The notes beneath the pieces were generated by a model, which was not told the DNA's origin, did no database searches, and saw only the letters and a program-made list of their open reading frames with translations. From NCBI RefSeq assembly GCF_042680125.1, contig NZ_JBHTNY010000050.1: a DNA stretch of 55,075 nucleotides, one strand, 5' to 3'. Of the stretch, positions 1 through 8,834 are shown piece by piece; the first letter of the stretch is position 1; the number at the start of each line of letters is the position of its first letter. Position numbers and translations under genes: made by a program. Origin of the DNA: Robinsoniella peoriensis (GTDB taxonomy: Bacteria; Bacillota; Clostridia; Lachnospirales; Lachnospiraceae).

Positions 1-88
1 CTTCCAAATCAATGTCCTGGCTCGCCCCCTTCTCTTTCCGTACACTACCTATCATTTACAAAGCGTCATTCCTCAGCGAAACCCAAAT
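1..88 (-). repeat. Left copy of an 88-bp terminal inverted repeat (5' end of a probable mobile element)
   Basis: The reverse complement of 1-88 matches 54961-55048 with six mismatches and no gaps. Read on the minus strand it carries a GAGGAA ribosome-site-like stretch and an ATG at 55-53, opening a frame that begins MIGSVRKEKGASQDIDLE and runs off the window edge. I do not recognise the protein. Two conserved outward-facing copies at both ends of the window suggest that a contig assembly stopped in a dispersed repeat. That it is mobile is inference. Confidence 0.7.
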
Positions 89-142
89 TTAAGCTAAAAT
101 TGTTAGCTCTAAATTTTAATAGGTGTGCCCCCTCAATGTCAA

Positions 143-171
143 TTGACTTTTCCACCAGTAAATCTTATTAT
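143..171 (+). promoter_or_regulatory. Sigma-A type promoter for punA
   Basis: TTGACT (143-148) and TATTAT (166-171) are separated by 17 bp, a good housekeeping promoter about 70 bp upstream of the punA start. A short inverted repeat, AGCTAA/TTAGCT, lies upstream at about 92-108. No purine riboswitch or clear PurR box is visible. Confidence 0.55.
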
Positions 172-239
172 AGTAGACAAAGGAAAATATACACCATTAA
201 ACCTGTCAATGAGTAAAAGCAATCAGTAGGAGGAAAAGC

Positions 240-1064
240 ATGAATCCAGTATATGAAAAATTATTAAAGTGTTACGAAAGTTTTCGACAAAAAATTAATT
301 TTATGCCCAGGGTAGCCTTAGTTCTTGGATCGGGACTGGGAGGCTATGGAGATGAAATCCGTGTAGAGGCAGTCCTGGATTACCATGATATAGAAGGATT
401 TCCGGTGTCTACGGTACAGGGGCACAAAGGGAGATTTATCTTTGGATACGTGGGAGAAGTGCCGGTTGTTGCTATGCAGGGCAGAGTCCACTATTATGAG
501 GGTTACCCAATGACAGATGTGGTGCTTCCGGCGAGACTGATGAAGATGATGGGAGCAGAAGTACTGTTTTTAACAAATGCGGCTGGCGGTGTCAATTATG
601 ATTTCAAAGCCGGTGACTTTATGATGATAACAGATCAGATATCAGATTTTGTGCCATCACCGCTGATCGGACCGAATATTGACGAACTGGGACCGAGATT
701 TTGTGATATGAGCCAGATATATAATCCGGAACTACAGGACATTTTACGCAAGGCGGCAAAGGAGCTTTCGATAGATCTAAAAGAAGGTGTATATATCCAA
801 TTATCCGGACCCAATTTTGAATCACCCCGGGAAGTTAAAATGTGCCGTATTCTGGGAGCCGATGCCGTAGGCATGAGCACGGCCTGCGAAGCAATTGCGG
901 CCAACCATATGGGGATGAAGATTTGTGGCATATCCTGTATTTCTAATCTGGGATGTGGAATGACGGAGACACCGCTAAGCCATAGTGAAGTTCAGGAGAC
1001 AGCAGACCGTGTGGCACCGCTGTTCAAACAGCTTGTGACAGAAGCAATAAAACGCATAGGTTAA
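240..1064 (+). CDS. punA: Purine nucleoside phosphorylase (trimeric PNP/MTAP family)
   Basis: Cytosolic enzyme that splits purine nucleosides with phosphate to the free base and (deoxy)ribose-1-phosphate. The 274-aa length is normal for trimeric PNP. Visible family motifs are the phosphate-binding GSGLGG near residue 31, NAAGG near 115, the SGPNFES base/ribose-site segment near 190, and GMSTACEA followed by SCISNLG, which carries the purine-binding residues near 215-240. An AGGAGG site six bases before the ATG fixes the start. The next genes encode a nucleoside-type ABC importer and a deaminase, so the product probably acts on imported nucleosides. A hairpin terminator separates it from the transporter genes, so cotranscription may be partial. 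Confidence 0.93.
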   Translation: MNPVYEKLLKCYESFRQKINFMPRVALVLGSGLGGYGDEIRVEAVLDYHDIEGFPVSTVQGHKGRFIFGYVGEVPVVAMQGRVHYYEGYPMTDVVLPARLMKMMGAEVLFLTNAAGGVNYDFKAGDFMMITDQISDFVPSPLIGPNIDELGPRFCDMSQIYNPELQDILRKAAKELSIDLKEGVYIQLSGPNFESPREVKMCRILGADAVGMSTACEAIAANHMGMKICGISCISNLGCGMTETPLSHSEVQETADRVAPLFKQLVTEAIKRIG

Positions 1065-1117
1065 ATAATTCTAAAACTATTGATACCAGAGCAGGTATTT
1101 AATGAAAGAGTATACAG

Positions 1118-1157
1118 CGTATCCGGGCACAGGAAGTGTCCGGATACGTTTTTATTA
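1118..1157 (+). terminator. Intrinsic terminator after punA
   Basis: A 13-bp stem (1118-1130 with 1136-1148, one G-U pair) with a 5-base loop is followed by a T-rich tract. It could end punA transcripts or attenuate read-through into the transporter operon. Confidence 0.8.
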
Positions 1158-1281
1158 GTCATCATTCGGATAGGAGAGCCGGAGATTTTCAGGTATAAGA
1201 AATCAGATAGTGAGGAACACTAAAACCAAAAGAGCAGCATCAGATATAAGGATACTGCAGATTCTGGTTAGGAGGAGTACC

Positions 1282-2502
1282 TTGAAAAAATTACTATCAA
1301 TATTTCTTTGTATTTGTATATTAGGAAGCGGGGCTGCCGGATGTGGAAGCAGTAAAGATAATACTGGGAGCACAAAACAGGCGGAAACAAAAGAATCAGC
1401 TGTAAAAGAATCAGCTGGGAAAGAATCAGCTGCGAAAGAATCGGCTGCGAATGAGTCATCAGAAAACACAGCGCTGAAAATAGCAATTGTTACTAGCGGG
1501 TCAGGTGTAGATGACGGAACATTTAACCAAAATATTTACAGCGGAATTCAGTCTTTTATTGAGAAATATCCGGATTCATCGGTAAAGCCGGTCCAGGAGT
1601 CTTCCGGTGACAGCGCTGCTGCAGTTACCGCAGTAGCGGATATCGCTGCGGACTATGATGTAGTGGTCTGCTGCGGCTTTCAATTTTCGCAGATTGCAGC
1701 TACGGCAGAAGACAATCCGAAAGTAAAATTTATTCTTGTAGATTCCAACCCTGCATATGAGGATGGCAGCGAAGCAGATCTTCCAAATATCTGTGCTATG
1801 ACATTTGCTGAGCAGGAAAGCGGATTTATGGCGGGAATGGCAGCAGCTTTGGAATCAAAGACGAAAAAGGCAGCTTTTGTTGGTGGAATAGCCTATCCGT
1901 CTAATGTCAATTACCAGTACGGATTTGAATCCGGTATAAACTATGCCAATCAGAAATATAGCACAGGCGTTGAACTGATAGCGCTTCCTTCGTATTCCGG
2001 AACGGATGTAACCAATAAGGATGTGGGCGGAAATTATATCGGAAGCTTCGCGGATCAGGCTACCGGAAAAGTTATTGGCAGTGCATTGATCAAAGAAGGC
2101 TGTGATATCCTGTTTGTTGTTGCCGGAGACTCTGGAACAGGAGTATTTACTGCTGCAAAAGAGGCAGAGGATGTAAAACTAATTGGTTGCGATACAGACC
2201 AGTATGATTTTGGCACTAAGGGCAGTGAAAATATCGTGCTTACATCTGCGGTAAAAGTGATGGGCAAAAATGTTGAAAAACAGCTGGAAAAGATTGCAGC
2301 TGGAGACTTTACCGGTGGAAATATACTACTGAAAGCGGATACAGATTCAACAGGATATGTGAAAGAAGAAGGAAGAAACCAGCTGTCTGAGGATTCGATT
2401 GCAAAATTGAATGAAGCTTATGCATTAATTCAAAGTGGAGAAGTCGTTCCTGCAGCAAATTTTAATAATATCACACCGGATGACTTTCCAGGGTTGAAAT
2501 AA
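1282..2502 (+). CDS. nupN: BMP/PnrA-family nucleoside-binding lipoprotein of an ABC transporter
   Basis: Extracytoplasmic solute-binding lipoprotein, about 406 aa. I chose the TTG at 1282 because AGGAGG lies six bases upstream and translation then opens directly with a lipoprotein signal (KKLLSIFLCIC, lipobox GAAGC). A longer in-frame start at 1210 would put untypical residues before the signal. After the anchor cysteine comes a Lys/Glu/Ser/Ala linker made of 5-residue repeats (KESAx) encoded by 15-bp units. The mature domain carries the BMP-family DDGTFNQ motif and a periplasmic-binding-protein I fold pattern ending in GCDTDQ. It is followed by two permeases and a double ATPase of the NupOPQ type, which supports nucleoside specificity. 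Confidence 0.88.
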   Translation: MKKLLSIFLCICILGSGAAGCGSSKDNTGSTKQAETKESAVKESAGKESAAKESAANESSENTALKIAIVTSGSGVDDGTFNQNIYSGIQSFIEKYPDSSVKPVQESSGDSAAAVTAVADIAADYDVVVCCGFQFSQIAATAEDNPKVKFILVDSNPAYEDGSEADLPNICAMTFAEQESGFMAGMAAALESKTKKAAFVGGIAYPSNVNYQYGFESGINYANQKYSTGVELIALPSYSGTDVTNKDVGGNYIGSFADQATGKVIGSALIKEGCDILFVVAGDSGTGVFTAAKEAEDVKLIGCDTDQYDFGTKGSENIVLTSAVKVMGKNVEKQLEKIAAGDFTGGNILLKADTDSTGYVKEEGRNQLSEDSIAKLNEAYALIQSGEVVPAANFNNITPDDFPGLK

Positions 2503-2507
2503 CGAAT

Positions 2508-4085
2508 ATGGAATCAGAATACATCGTTGAGATGAAAAATATAACAAAGCGGTTCCCGGGAATTACAGCGAATGATCATGTGACCCTCGGGATTAAAAAG
2601 GGCGAGATTCTTGCCCTTTTAGGTGAGAATGGAGCAGGAAAATCAACGCTTATGAGCATGTTGTTTGGAATGTATGAACCCGACGAGGGGGAAATATATG
2701 TCAGGGGAAAGAGAGTCGTAATATCTTCCCCTAACTTTGCTTCCCGTCTGAATATCGGGATGGTACACCAGCACTTTAAACTGGTAAGTGATTATACAAT
2801 AACTGAAAATATAATTCTGGGAATAGAACCCAGAAAATATCTTCTGGGATTTATTCCGGTGGTAAATAAGAAGGACGCCAGTGGAAAAATTGCCGGAATT
2901 TCAGAAAAATACGGACTGAAAGTTAATCCGGAGCAAATCATTGAAACGGCTGACGTATCGGTGCGGCAGCGGGTGGAAATATTAAAGATGCTTTACCGTG
3001 AGGCAGAAATCCTGATCTTTGATGAGCCTACTGCAGTATTAACCCCCCAGGAGATTCAATTTTTAATGAAAATATTAATGGGGCTGCGTGAAGACGGAAA
3101 AACAATTATACTCATTACGCACAAACTGGAAGAGATAAAACAGGTGGCAGACCGGTGTGCTGTTTTATGCAGGGGAAAGCTAACTGGTATCTTTGACGTT
3201 TCAAAAGTCAGCACCAGTGAGATGGCAAGACTTATGGTAGGCAGAGAGGTAGATTTTACGCCACCTAAAAAACCCGCCGATTTTAAGAAATGTGTATTGG
3301 AGATTGAACATCTTACCTTAAAGAATGAGTCTGGTTTTGAGGTAGTAAAAGACGTATCCTTTCAAATACGCCAGGGCGAAATTTTTGCCATTGCAGGCGT
3401 TTCCGGTAATGGGCAGATCGAAATAGCAGATGCCATAGCGGGACTGATCCGGGTGCATCATGGCTCTGTTTTACTGAGTGGAGAAGATATTACAAGATCT
3501 TCGATCAGATCCAGGGTTCTTTCCGGAATTTCTTATATACCGGAAGACCGGCAGAATTATGGTCTGGTAATGGACTTTTCCTTAGAAGATAATCTTGTTT
3601 TAAAATCCTATTTCAAAGAGCCATTTTCAAAAAGAGGGGTATTGCAGCAGCTATCGATACGCAGCCATGCAAAGCACCTGATTGAAAAATATGACATCCG
3701 GTGCAGCAGAGGAAGCGTGACTAAAGTCCGTTCTATGAGCGGAGGAAACCAGCAGAAGGCGATTATTGCCAGGGAAACCCAGAGAGATGCATCACTGCTG
3801 ATATTCGTACAACCTACCAGAGGGCTGGATATCGGTGCAATTGAACGAATTCACAGCCTGATTCTTAAAGAGCGGGATAATGGAAAAGCCATATTGCTTA
3901 TTTCTCTGGAACTGGAAGAAGTAATGAACCTGGCGGATACCATAGGGGTTATCTATAATGGATCGCTGAACCGGATTGCGGCAGCAGACCATTTAACCTC
4001 AGAAGAAGTGGGGCAGTTTATGATGGGAGTGAAGGGAGGCAGGCAAAATGAAGAAACAGATCGTTCCCTTAAGGGAAAAGGATAA
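2508..4085 (+). CDS. nupO: ABC transporter ATP-binding protein, two ABC domains (NupO-like)
   Basis: Energy-coupling ATPase of 525 aa with two fused nucleotide-binding domains. Domain 1 has Walker A GENGAGKST (about 41-49) and Walker B LIFDEPTA, with a degenerate signature (SVRQRVEIL). Domain 2 has a degenerate Walker A (GVSGNGQIE) but a good signature (SGGNQQK), and its Walker B glutamate region reads LIFVQPTRG instead of DEPTRG. This asymmetric pattern is usual for sugar- and nucleoside-type double ATPases, so only one site is likely to be fully active. It starts 5 bases after the binding-protein stop and overlaps the next permease gene by 38 bases. Confidence 0.92.
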   Translation: MESEYIVEMKNITKRFPGITANDHVTLGIKKGEILALLGENGAGKSTLMSMLFGMYEPDEGEIYVRGKRVVISSPNFASRLNIGMVHQHFKLVSDYTITENIILGIEPRKYLLGFIPVVNKKDASGKIAGISEKYGLKVNPEQIIETADVSVRQRVEILKMLYREAEILIFDEPTAVLTPQEIQFLMKILMGLREDGKTIILITHKLEEIKQVADRCAVLCRGKLTGIFDVSKVSTSEMARLMVGREVDFTPPKKPADFKKCVLEIEHLTLKNESGFEVVKDVSFQIRQGEIFAIAGVSGNGQIEIADAIAGLIRVHHGSVLLSGEDITRSSIRSRVLSGISYIPEDRQNYGLVMDFSLEDNLVLKSYFKEPFSKRGVLQQLSIRSHAKHLIEKYDIRCSRGSVTKVRSMSGGNQQKAIIARETQRDASLLIFVQPTRGLDIGAIERIHSLILKERDNGKAILLISLELEEVMNLADTIGVIYNGSLNRIAAADHLTSEEVGQFMMGVKGGRQNEETDRSLKGKG

Positions 4086-5145
4086 GTTAGGGACAGCTGT
4101 AATCCCGGTAGTTTCCATCGCTGTCAGCTTCCTTGTATGTGCAGTTGTACTGCTGATCTTAAAGAAAAATCCAGTGATGGTTTATGGGGATCTGTTAAAG
4201 GGATGCGGTATACTCCCAAAAGAAAGCTATGCAGGTTCCAAGAATATGCTGACGGATTTTACCAGCTTTTTGAATGCATGGACCCCTCTGCTGTTTTCGG
4301 CATTGGCAGTTGCCGCAGCCTTAAAAGCTGGTCTTTTTAATATTGGAGTTTCAGGGCAGATGCTGGTATCCGGCTATCTCGCCACTGTTCTGGTAGGATA
4401 TGGCGATCTGCCTGCAGTTGCAGCCAAACCCCTTGTGATTGTAATAGGCATCATAACAGGTGCTCTTATAGGAGGGATGGTAGGGAGTCTTAAATATCGT
4501 TTTGGCATAAATGAAGTAGTATCCACTATCATGATCAATTATATTGCCCAGTATGTGATCAGTTTCTTTATTAATACATTTTATATCAATCCGGTATCCC
4601 GTCAGTCTAATCCGGTCAGCAAAGCGGCGAGGCTGACATTGATGGATGTTACTGCAGGAAATATCAGGATTGACATACCGCTTGGCATTATACTTGCAGT
4701 TGCCGCCGTGGTATGGATGCGCTTTTTCTTTCAGAAGACGACATCCGGATTCGAAATAAAAGCAGTTGGTGCCAGTCGCACCGCAGCCAAATATGCCGGA
4801 ATGAATGTTGGAAAAAACATGGTGCTTGCAATGGTTATTTCCGGGGGGCTGGCGGGTTTGGCGGGCGTCACGTATTATCTGGGGTATTTTGGCTCTATTG
4901 GTCCAAGGACTTTGCCATCTGCAGGATTTGACGGTATTGCTGTAGCATTGCTCGGTGGAAATCAATCGATAGGTATTTTTTTCTCTTCCTTTCTCATCTC
5001 CATAATCAGCAAAGGAAGTACTTATATGAGTTCGGCATCTGGTGTAGAGGCTGAAATTGCATCTGTAATCACAGGGCTGATTCTGCTGGTTTCTGCATGT
5101 AATGCTTATTTCTCACACCGGCTAAGCAAAATGGGAGGAAAGTGA
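4048..5145 (+). CDS. nupP: Nucleoside ABC transporter permease (NupP-like)
   Basis: Integral membrane permease of 365 aa in the branched-chain-type (BPD_transp_2) family. About eight to ten hydrophobic segments are visible, beginning with the helix at residues 17-39. The loop GINEVVSTIMINYIA and the segment FEIKAVGASRTAAKYAGMN match the ATPase-contacting region of this family. AGGGAGG upstream supports the ATG at 4048, inside the end of the ATPase gene, implying translational coupling. It is probably the larger partner of the heterodimeric channel formed with the next gene. Confidence 0.92.
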   Translation: MKKQIVPLREKDKLGTAVIPVVSIAVSFLVCAVVLLILKKNPVMVYGDLLKGCGILPKESYAGSKNMLTDFTSFLNAWTPLLFSALAVAAALKAGLFNIGVSGQMLVSGYLATVLVGYGDLPAVAAKPLVIVIGIITGALIGGMVGSLKYRFGINEVVSTIMINYIAQYVISFFINTFYINPVSRQSNPVSKAARLTLMDVTAGNIRIDIPLGIILAVAAVVWMRFFFQKTTSGFEIKAVGASRTAAKYAGMNVGKNMVLAMVISGGLAGLAGVTYYLGYFGSIGPRTLPSAGFDGIAVALLGGNQSIGIFFSSFLISIISKGSTYMSSASGVEAEIASVITGLILLVSACNAYFSHRLSKMGGK

Positions 5146-6104
5146 TGGAAGGGATAATTATAGATGGACTGTCATTTGCACTGCCCCTGTTTGTCATGGC
5201 AATTGGAGGGATTTACAGTGAAAAAAGCGGAATAACCAATCTGGCATTGGAGGGCTTGCAAGGTTTTGGGGCATTTTCAGGAGCTTTGGCGGCTGTATTT
5301 GCCATGTCTTATTTTGGGGCTGAGTCACAGATAACTTTTTATATTGCATTGGCATGTGCTGTTGCCGGAGGTATTGTGTATTCCATGCTTCATGCGGTTT
5401 TGTGTATTCGTTTCCGTGCCAATCAGGTAATCAGCGGAGTGGTAATGAATATACTTGCCATGGCGCTGACATCTTTTATGACGAAACAGATAAACAGCAG
5501 TATTTTCGCCAGTCCCTCCGATAAATTTGTACTCGGGGTATCCAGCCGTTTTAGCATACCGCTATTATCAGAGATTCCGATAATTGGAGCAGTGTTTCAG
5601 GATATATATCCGTTTGAGATTATTATACTGGCAATTATGGTTTTGGCATGGTATATTCTATATAAAACAGGTTTTGGTATGCATCTGAGGGCGTGTGGAG
5701 ATAATCCACATGCAGTTGACGCTGCCGGAGTTGATGTTGAAAAGGTGCGTTTTCTGGCGGTCGGCATATCGGGAGCCCTTTCTGCGGTGGCTGGAATCAG
5801 TTTTGCATATTCCATATCTGCTAATTTTTCATCGGGAATTTATGCCGGATACGGATACCTTTCTATAGCGGCAATGATATTCGGAAACTGGAGAATCATT
5901 CCCACCTTAGGAGCCTGTCTGCTTTTTGGCTTTGCCAGATCAGGAGGATATCAATTGGTCAGGGTTTTGAATATGCCGGGTACTTATTCTGATCTGGTGA
6001 TGATTCTGCCTTATGTCCTTACGCTGCTGCTGCTGGTGTTCTTCTCCAGGCATAACCATGCGCCGCGGGCTTTGGGCGAAATATATGATAAAGGGAAACG
6101 GTAA
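5145..6104 (+). CDS. nupQ: Nucleoside ABC transporter permease (NupQ-like)
   Basis: Second channel subunit, 319 aa and very hydrophobic, with IGGIYSEKSGITNLALEG near the N-terminus and the GFGMHLRACGDNPHAVDAAG ATPase-contact loop typical of this permease family. The ATG at 5145 overlaps the previous stop (TGATG) and has GGGAGG at a good distance. An in-frame GTG three bases earlier would be too close to that site. The gene completes a NupNOPQ-like importer. Confidence 0.92.
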   Translation: MEGIIIDGLSFALPLFVMAIGGIYSEKSGITNLALEGLQGFGAFSGALAAVFAMSYFGAESQITFYIALACAVAGGIVYSMLHAVLCIRFRANQVISGVVMNILAMALTSFMTKQINSSIFASPSDKFVLGVSSRFSIPLLSEIPIIGAVFQDIYPFEIIILAIMVLAWYILYKTGFGMHLRACGDNPHAVDAAGVDVEKVRFLAVGISGALSAVAGISFAYSISANFSSGIYAGYGYLSIAAMIFGNWRIIPTLGACLLFGFARSGGYQLVRVLNMPGTYSDLVMILPYVLTLLLLVFFSRHNHAPRALGEIYDKGKR

Positions 6105-6176
6105 TTTAACGTTATTAATTTAAATGAATAAAATAGCAGATGAATTTAAGAAATGATGAAATGGGGGAAGAGACAC

Positions 6177-7445
6177 ATGAATATACGTTTATATAATGCA
6201 AGAATTTTAACACTGGCAAATGGATTTGAGATTGAACGTGGGGAAGTACATGTTAAAGGCAGTTTGATTTCATATGTAGGAGAGGAAAAAGAGAACAGGG
6301 AAAACTGGGACAGGGAAATCAACTGCATGGACAATTTACTGATGCCGGGATTTAAGAATGCACATACCCACTCCGGGATGACCTTTCTGCGCTCTTTTGC
6401 AGATGATATGTCGCTGCTTGACTGGCTGCATCAGCAGGTCTTCCCTATGGAGGCGAAATTAAATGCAGATGATATATACCACCTATCCAAGCTTGCCATT
6501 ATGGAATATCTGACAAGCGGAATAACTGCTAATTTTGATATGTACCTTACTCCGGATACTATAGCGCAGGCATCTGTGGACTGTGGTTTTCGAACCGTCA
6601 TGACCAGTGGATTAAACGACTTTACCCAGTCGGTGGAGCTGATGGATGAGTGGTATCGGAAATACAATCGTTATCATGAATTAATCAGTTTTCAAATTGG
6701 ATTTCATGCAGAATATACCACGTCCAGAGAATTGTTAGAAGGAGTGGCAGATCTGGCCGGGAAATATCAGGCTCCCGTTTATACCCATAATTCCGAGAGT
6801 CTTTCTGAAGTTGAGGGATGCATGGAACGCAATCATATGACGCCTACTGCTTATCTTAATCAGTTTGGGATGTTCCGATATGGAGGGGGAGGGTACCACT
6901 GTGTGCATATGACGGAAGAAGATTTACAAATCTTTCAGGAACATGGTATGTCAGTCATAACCAACCCCGGCTCCAATGCTAAACTGGCAAGCGGAACAGC
7001 CCCCATTAAAAGAATCCTGGATCTGGGAATCAATCTGGCGATAGGCACAGATGGCCCGGCAAGCAATAACTGTCTGGATATGTTCCGTGAGATGTTCCTA
7101 ACTACCGGATTAGCCAAACTCAGGGAAAATGATGCGTCCGTAGTAGATGCCAATCAGGTACTCTATGCAGCGACCGTTGGCGGCGCAAAGGCAATGGGAT
7201 TAAAAGATTGTGATACCTTAGAAGAAGGAAAACTGGCGGATCTGATCCTGATTGATTTGAACCAGCCCAATATGCAGCCTATAAATAATATAACAAAGAA
7301 TATTGTATACAGCGGAAGCAAACAAAATATTAAGCTGACTATGGTAAATGGGAAAGTGCTGTATGAGGACGGGGAGTTTCATATTGGTGTGGAGGCACAG
7401 GAAGTGTACGATAAAGTCAGACAGATTACGGAAAGTAAAAAATAA
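6177..7445 (+). CDS. mtaD: Amidohydrolase, adenosine / 5'-methylthioadenosine / SAH deaminase type
   Basis: Metal-dependent deaminase of the TRZ/ATZ/SsnA branch of the amidohydrolase superfamily, 422 aa. Metal ligands are recognisable: HTH in GFKNAHTHSGMTFLRS (about residues 60-62), His in FHAEYTTS, His in YHCVHMTEED and Asp in GTDGPASNN. The family acts on adenosine derivatives or related amino-purines, which fits its place after a nucleoside importer and PNP. The exact substrate cannot be read from the sequence. I place the start at 6177, which follows a GGGGAAG site. An in-frame ATG pair at 6153 has no convincing ribosome site. Confidence 0.82.
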   Translation: MNIRLYNARILTLANGFEIERGEVHVKGSLISYVGEEKENRENWDREINCMDNLLMPGFKNAHTHSGMTFLRSFADDMSLLDWLHQQVFPMEAKLNADDIYHLSKLAIMEYLTSGITANFDMYLTPDTIAQASVDCGFRTVMTSGLNDFTQSVELMDEWYRKYNRYHELISFQIGFHAEYTTSRELLEGVADLAGKYQAPVYTHNSESLSEVEGCMERNHMTPTAYLNQFGMFRYGGGGYHCVHMTEEDLQIFQEHGMSVITNPGSNAKLASGTAPIKRILDLGINLAIGTDGPASNNCLDMFREMFLTTGLAKLRENDASVVDANQVLYAATVGGAKAMGLKDCDTLEEGKLADLILIDLNQPNMQPINNITKNIVYSGSKQNIKLTMVNGKVLYEDGEFHIGVEAQEVYDKVRQITESKK

Positions 7446-7486
7446 TTTATGAACTAAAAAATACAAACACAATTAATAAACTAAAA

Positions 7487-7850
7487 CGAATAGCCAGGAC
7501 GAATAGCCAGGACGAATAGCCAGGACGAATAGCCAGGACGAATAGCCAGGACGAATAGCCAGNNNNNNNNNNNNNNNNNNNNNNNNNNNNNNNNNNNNNN
7601 NNNNNNNNNNNNNNNNNNNNNNNNNNNNNNNNNNNNNNNNNNNNNNNNNNNNNNNNNNNAGGACGAATAGCCAGGACGAATAGCCAGGACGAATAGCCAG
7701 GACGAATAGCCAGGACGAATAGCCAGGACGAATAGCCAGAACTGATAGCCAGGACGAATAGCCAGAACTGATAGCCAAAAACGAATAAACAAAAACGAAT
7801 AGCCAGAACTAATATCCAAAAAACGAATAAACAAATAGAATAAATAACAA
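7487..7850. repeat. 13-bp tandem repeat (minisatellite) with an assembly gap
   Basis: Five perfect copies of CGAATAGCCAGGA plus a partial copy run from 7487 to 7562. A run of 97 N follows (7563-7659), then five more perfect copies (7664-7728) and a decaying tail of variant units (GAACTGATAGCC, AACGAATAAACA) to about 7850. The plus strand has a stop codon in every frame because 13 is not a multiple of 3. The minus strand stays open in all three frames, with a 13-residue period, which is a by-product of the repeat and not a gene. True copy number is unknown. Confidence 0.9.
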
Positions 7851-7872
7851 CTAAATTTAACGGAGGAAACAT

Positions 7873-8628
7873 ATGCCATATTTTATATTTCGAGACAAGA
7901 AATGCTGGTACGAAGAAAATGGGGAGGGATATCCCCTTGTGTTACTGCATGGTAATACCGCGTCATCCAGGATGTTTGCAGAAGTTGAAAAATTGTACCG
8001 AAAGAATTTTAAAACCATCTTGATTGATTTTCTGGGGCATGGAAAATCAGAACGGGTGGAAGAATTCCAGACAGATTTATGGTTTGACGAAGCGATGCAG
8101 GTAATAGCATTTTTAGAACAAACCGGCTATCAGAAGGTAAACCTTATCGGAAGCAGCGGTGGTGCCCAGGTTGCAATTAATGTTGCGTTAGAGCGGCCGG
8201 ATCTGGTAAATAAAGTAATAGCTGACAGTTTTGAAGGGGACTCCCCTTTGAAGGCATTTGTAGAAAATGTTATAGAAGACAGAGAAGCATCCAAGCAGGA
8301 CGAAGGTATAAGGGGCTTTTATATATTTAACCATGGAGAAACCTGGGAACAGGTAGTAGACTGTGATACAAAAGCGATCCATGATCATTACATAGGGAAC
8401 GGGAAATTCTTTCACAGGCCTTTATCAATGCTTAAGGCAGATATATTATTTACAGGAAGCCGCGAGGATGAGTTTGCAACGCCTCAATTTTATGATGATG
8501 TGTATCAGGGACTGATTGAGAAAATTGGGCATGGCAAAATAAAGCTCTTTGAAAAAGGCGGACATCCTGCACTGTTGTCAAACGGGCAGGAATTTTATGA
8601 GGCAGCATATAGTTTTTTACAAGAATAG
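7873..8628 (+). CDS. Alpha/beta-hydrolase fold enzyme
   Basis: Cytosolic serine hydrolase-like protein, 251 aa, a normal single-domain length. Motifs in order: oxyanion segment LLHGNTASS near residue 25, DFLGHGKS near 55, nucleophile elbow GSSGG with Ser95, and the catalytic His in KGGHPALL near the C-terminus. The acidic residue is probably in the FTGSREDEF segment. GGAGG lies just upstream of the ATG. The gene stands alone directly after the 13-bp repeat array. Substrate unknown; esterase, lyase-type C-C hydrolase or haloperoxidase-like activity are all possible in this superfamily. Confidence 0.85.
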   Translation: MPYFIFRDKKCWYEENGEGYPLVLLHGNTASSRMFAEVEKLYRKNFKTILIDFLGHGKSERVEEFQTDLWFDEAMQVIAFLEQTGYQKVNLIGSSGGAQVAINVALERPDLVNKVIADSFEGDSPLKAFVENVIEDREASKQDEGIRGFYIFNHGETWEQVVDCDTKAIHDHYIGNGKFFHRPLSMLKADILFTGSREDEFATPQFYDDVYQGLIEKIGHGKIKLFEKGGHPALLSNGQEFYEAAYSFLQE

Positions 8629-8834
8629 AGAACGCATAAAAAAATTTTAATGCCAACAGCTTAGTTCTGTATGAGAGAAAAGGTTTTTACTATAATCATT
8701 ACATGGATTTTTTGCAAAAAATCAATGAATAGTTATATAAAAATATAATTATTAGAATGAATTAAACTTATAGTCCATTATAATTTTACCGTATCTTGCA
8801 TAAAATAAAGTCAAATGCAGGAGGGAAGAGCAAT

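Noticed and set aside
4351..4965. Long minus-strand frame (204 codons) inside the permease gene
   Set aside because: Antisense shadow of a clear ABC permease; no motif and no ribosome site.
7487..7740. Possible CRISPR array
   Set aside because: Units are 13 bp and contiguous, with no spacers and no cas genes.
7447..7879. Three overlapping minus-strand open frames with a 13-residue repeat
   Set aside because: They are open only because the 13-bp unit lacks stops on that strand, and they run through 97 unknown bases. No ribosome site or gene-like composition.
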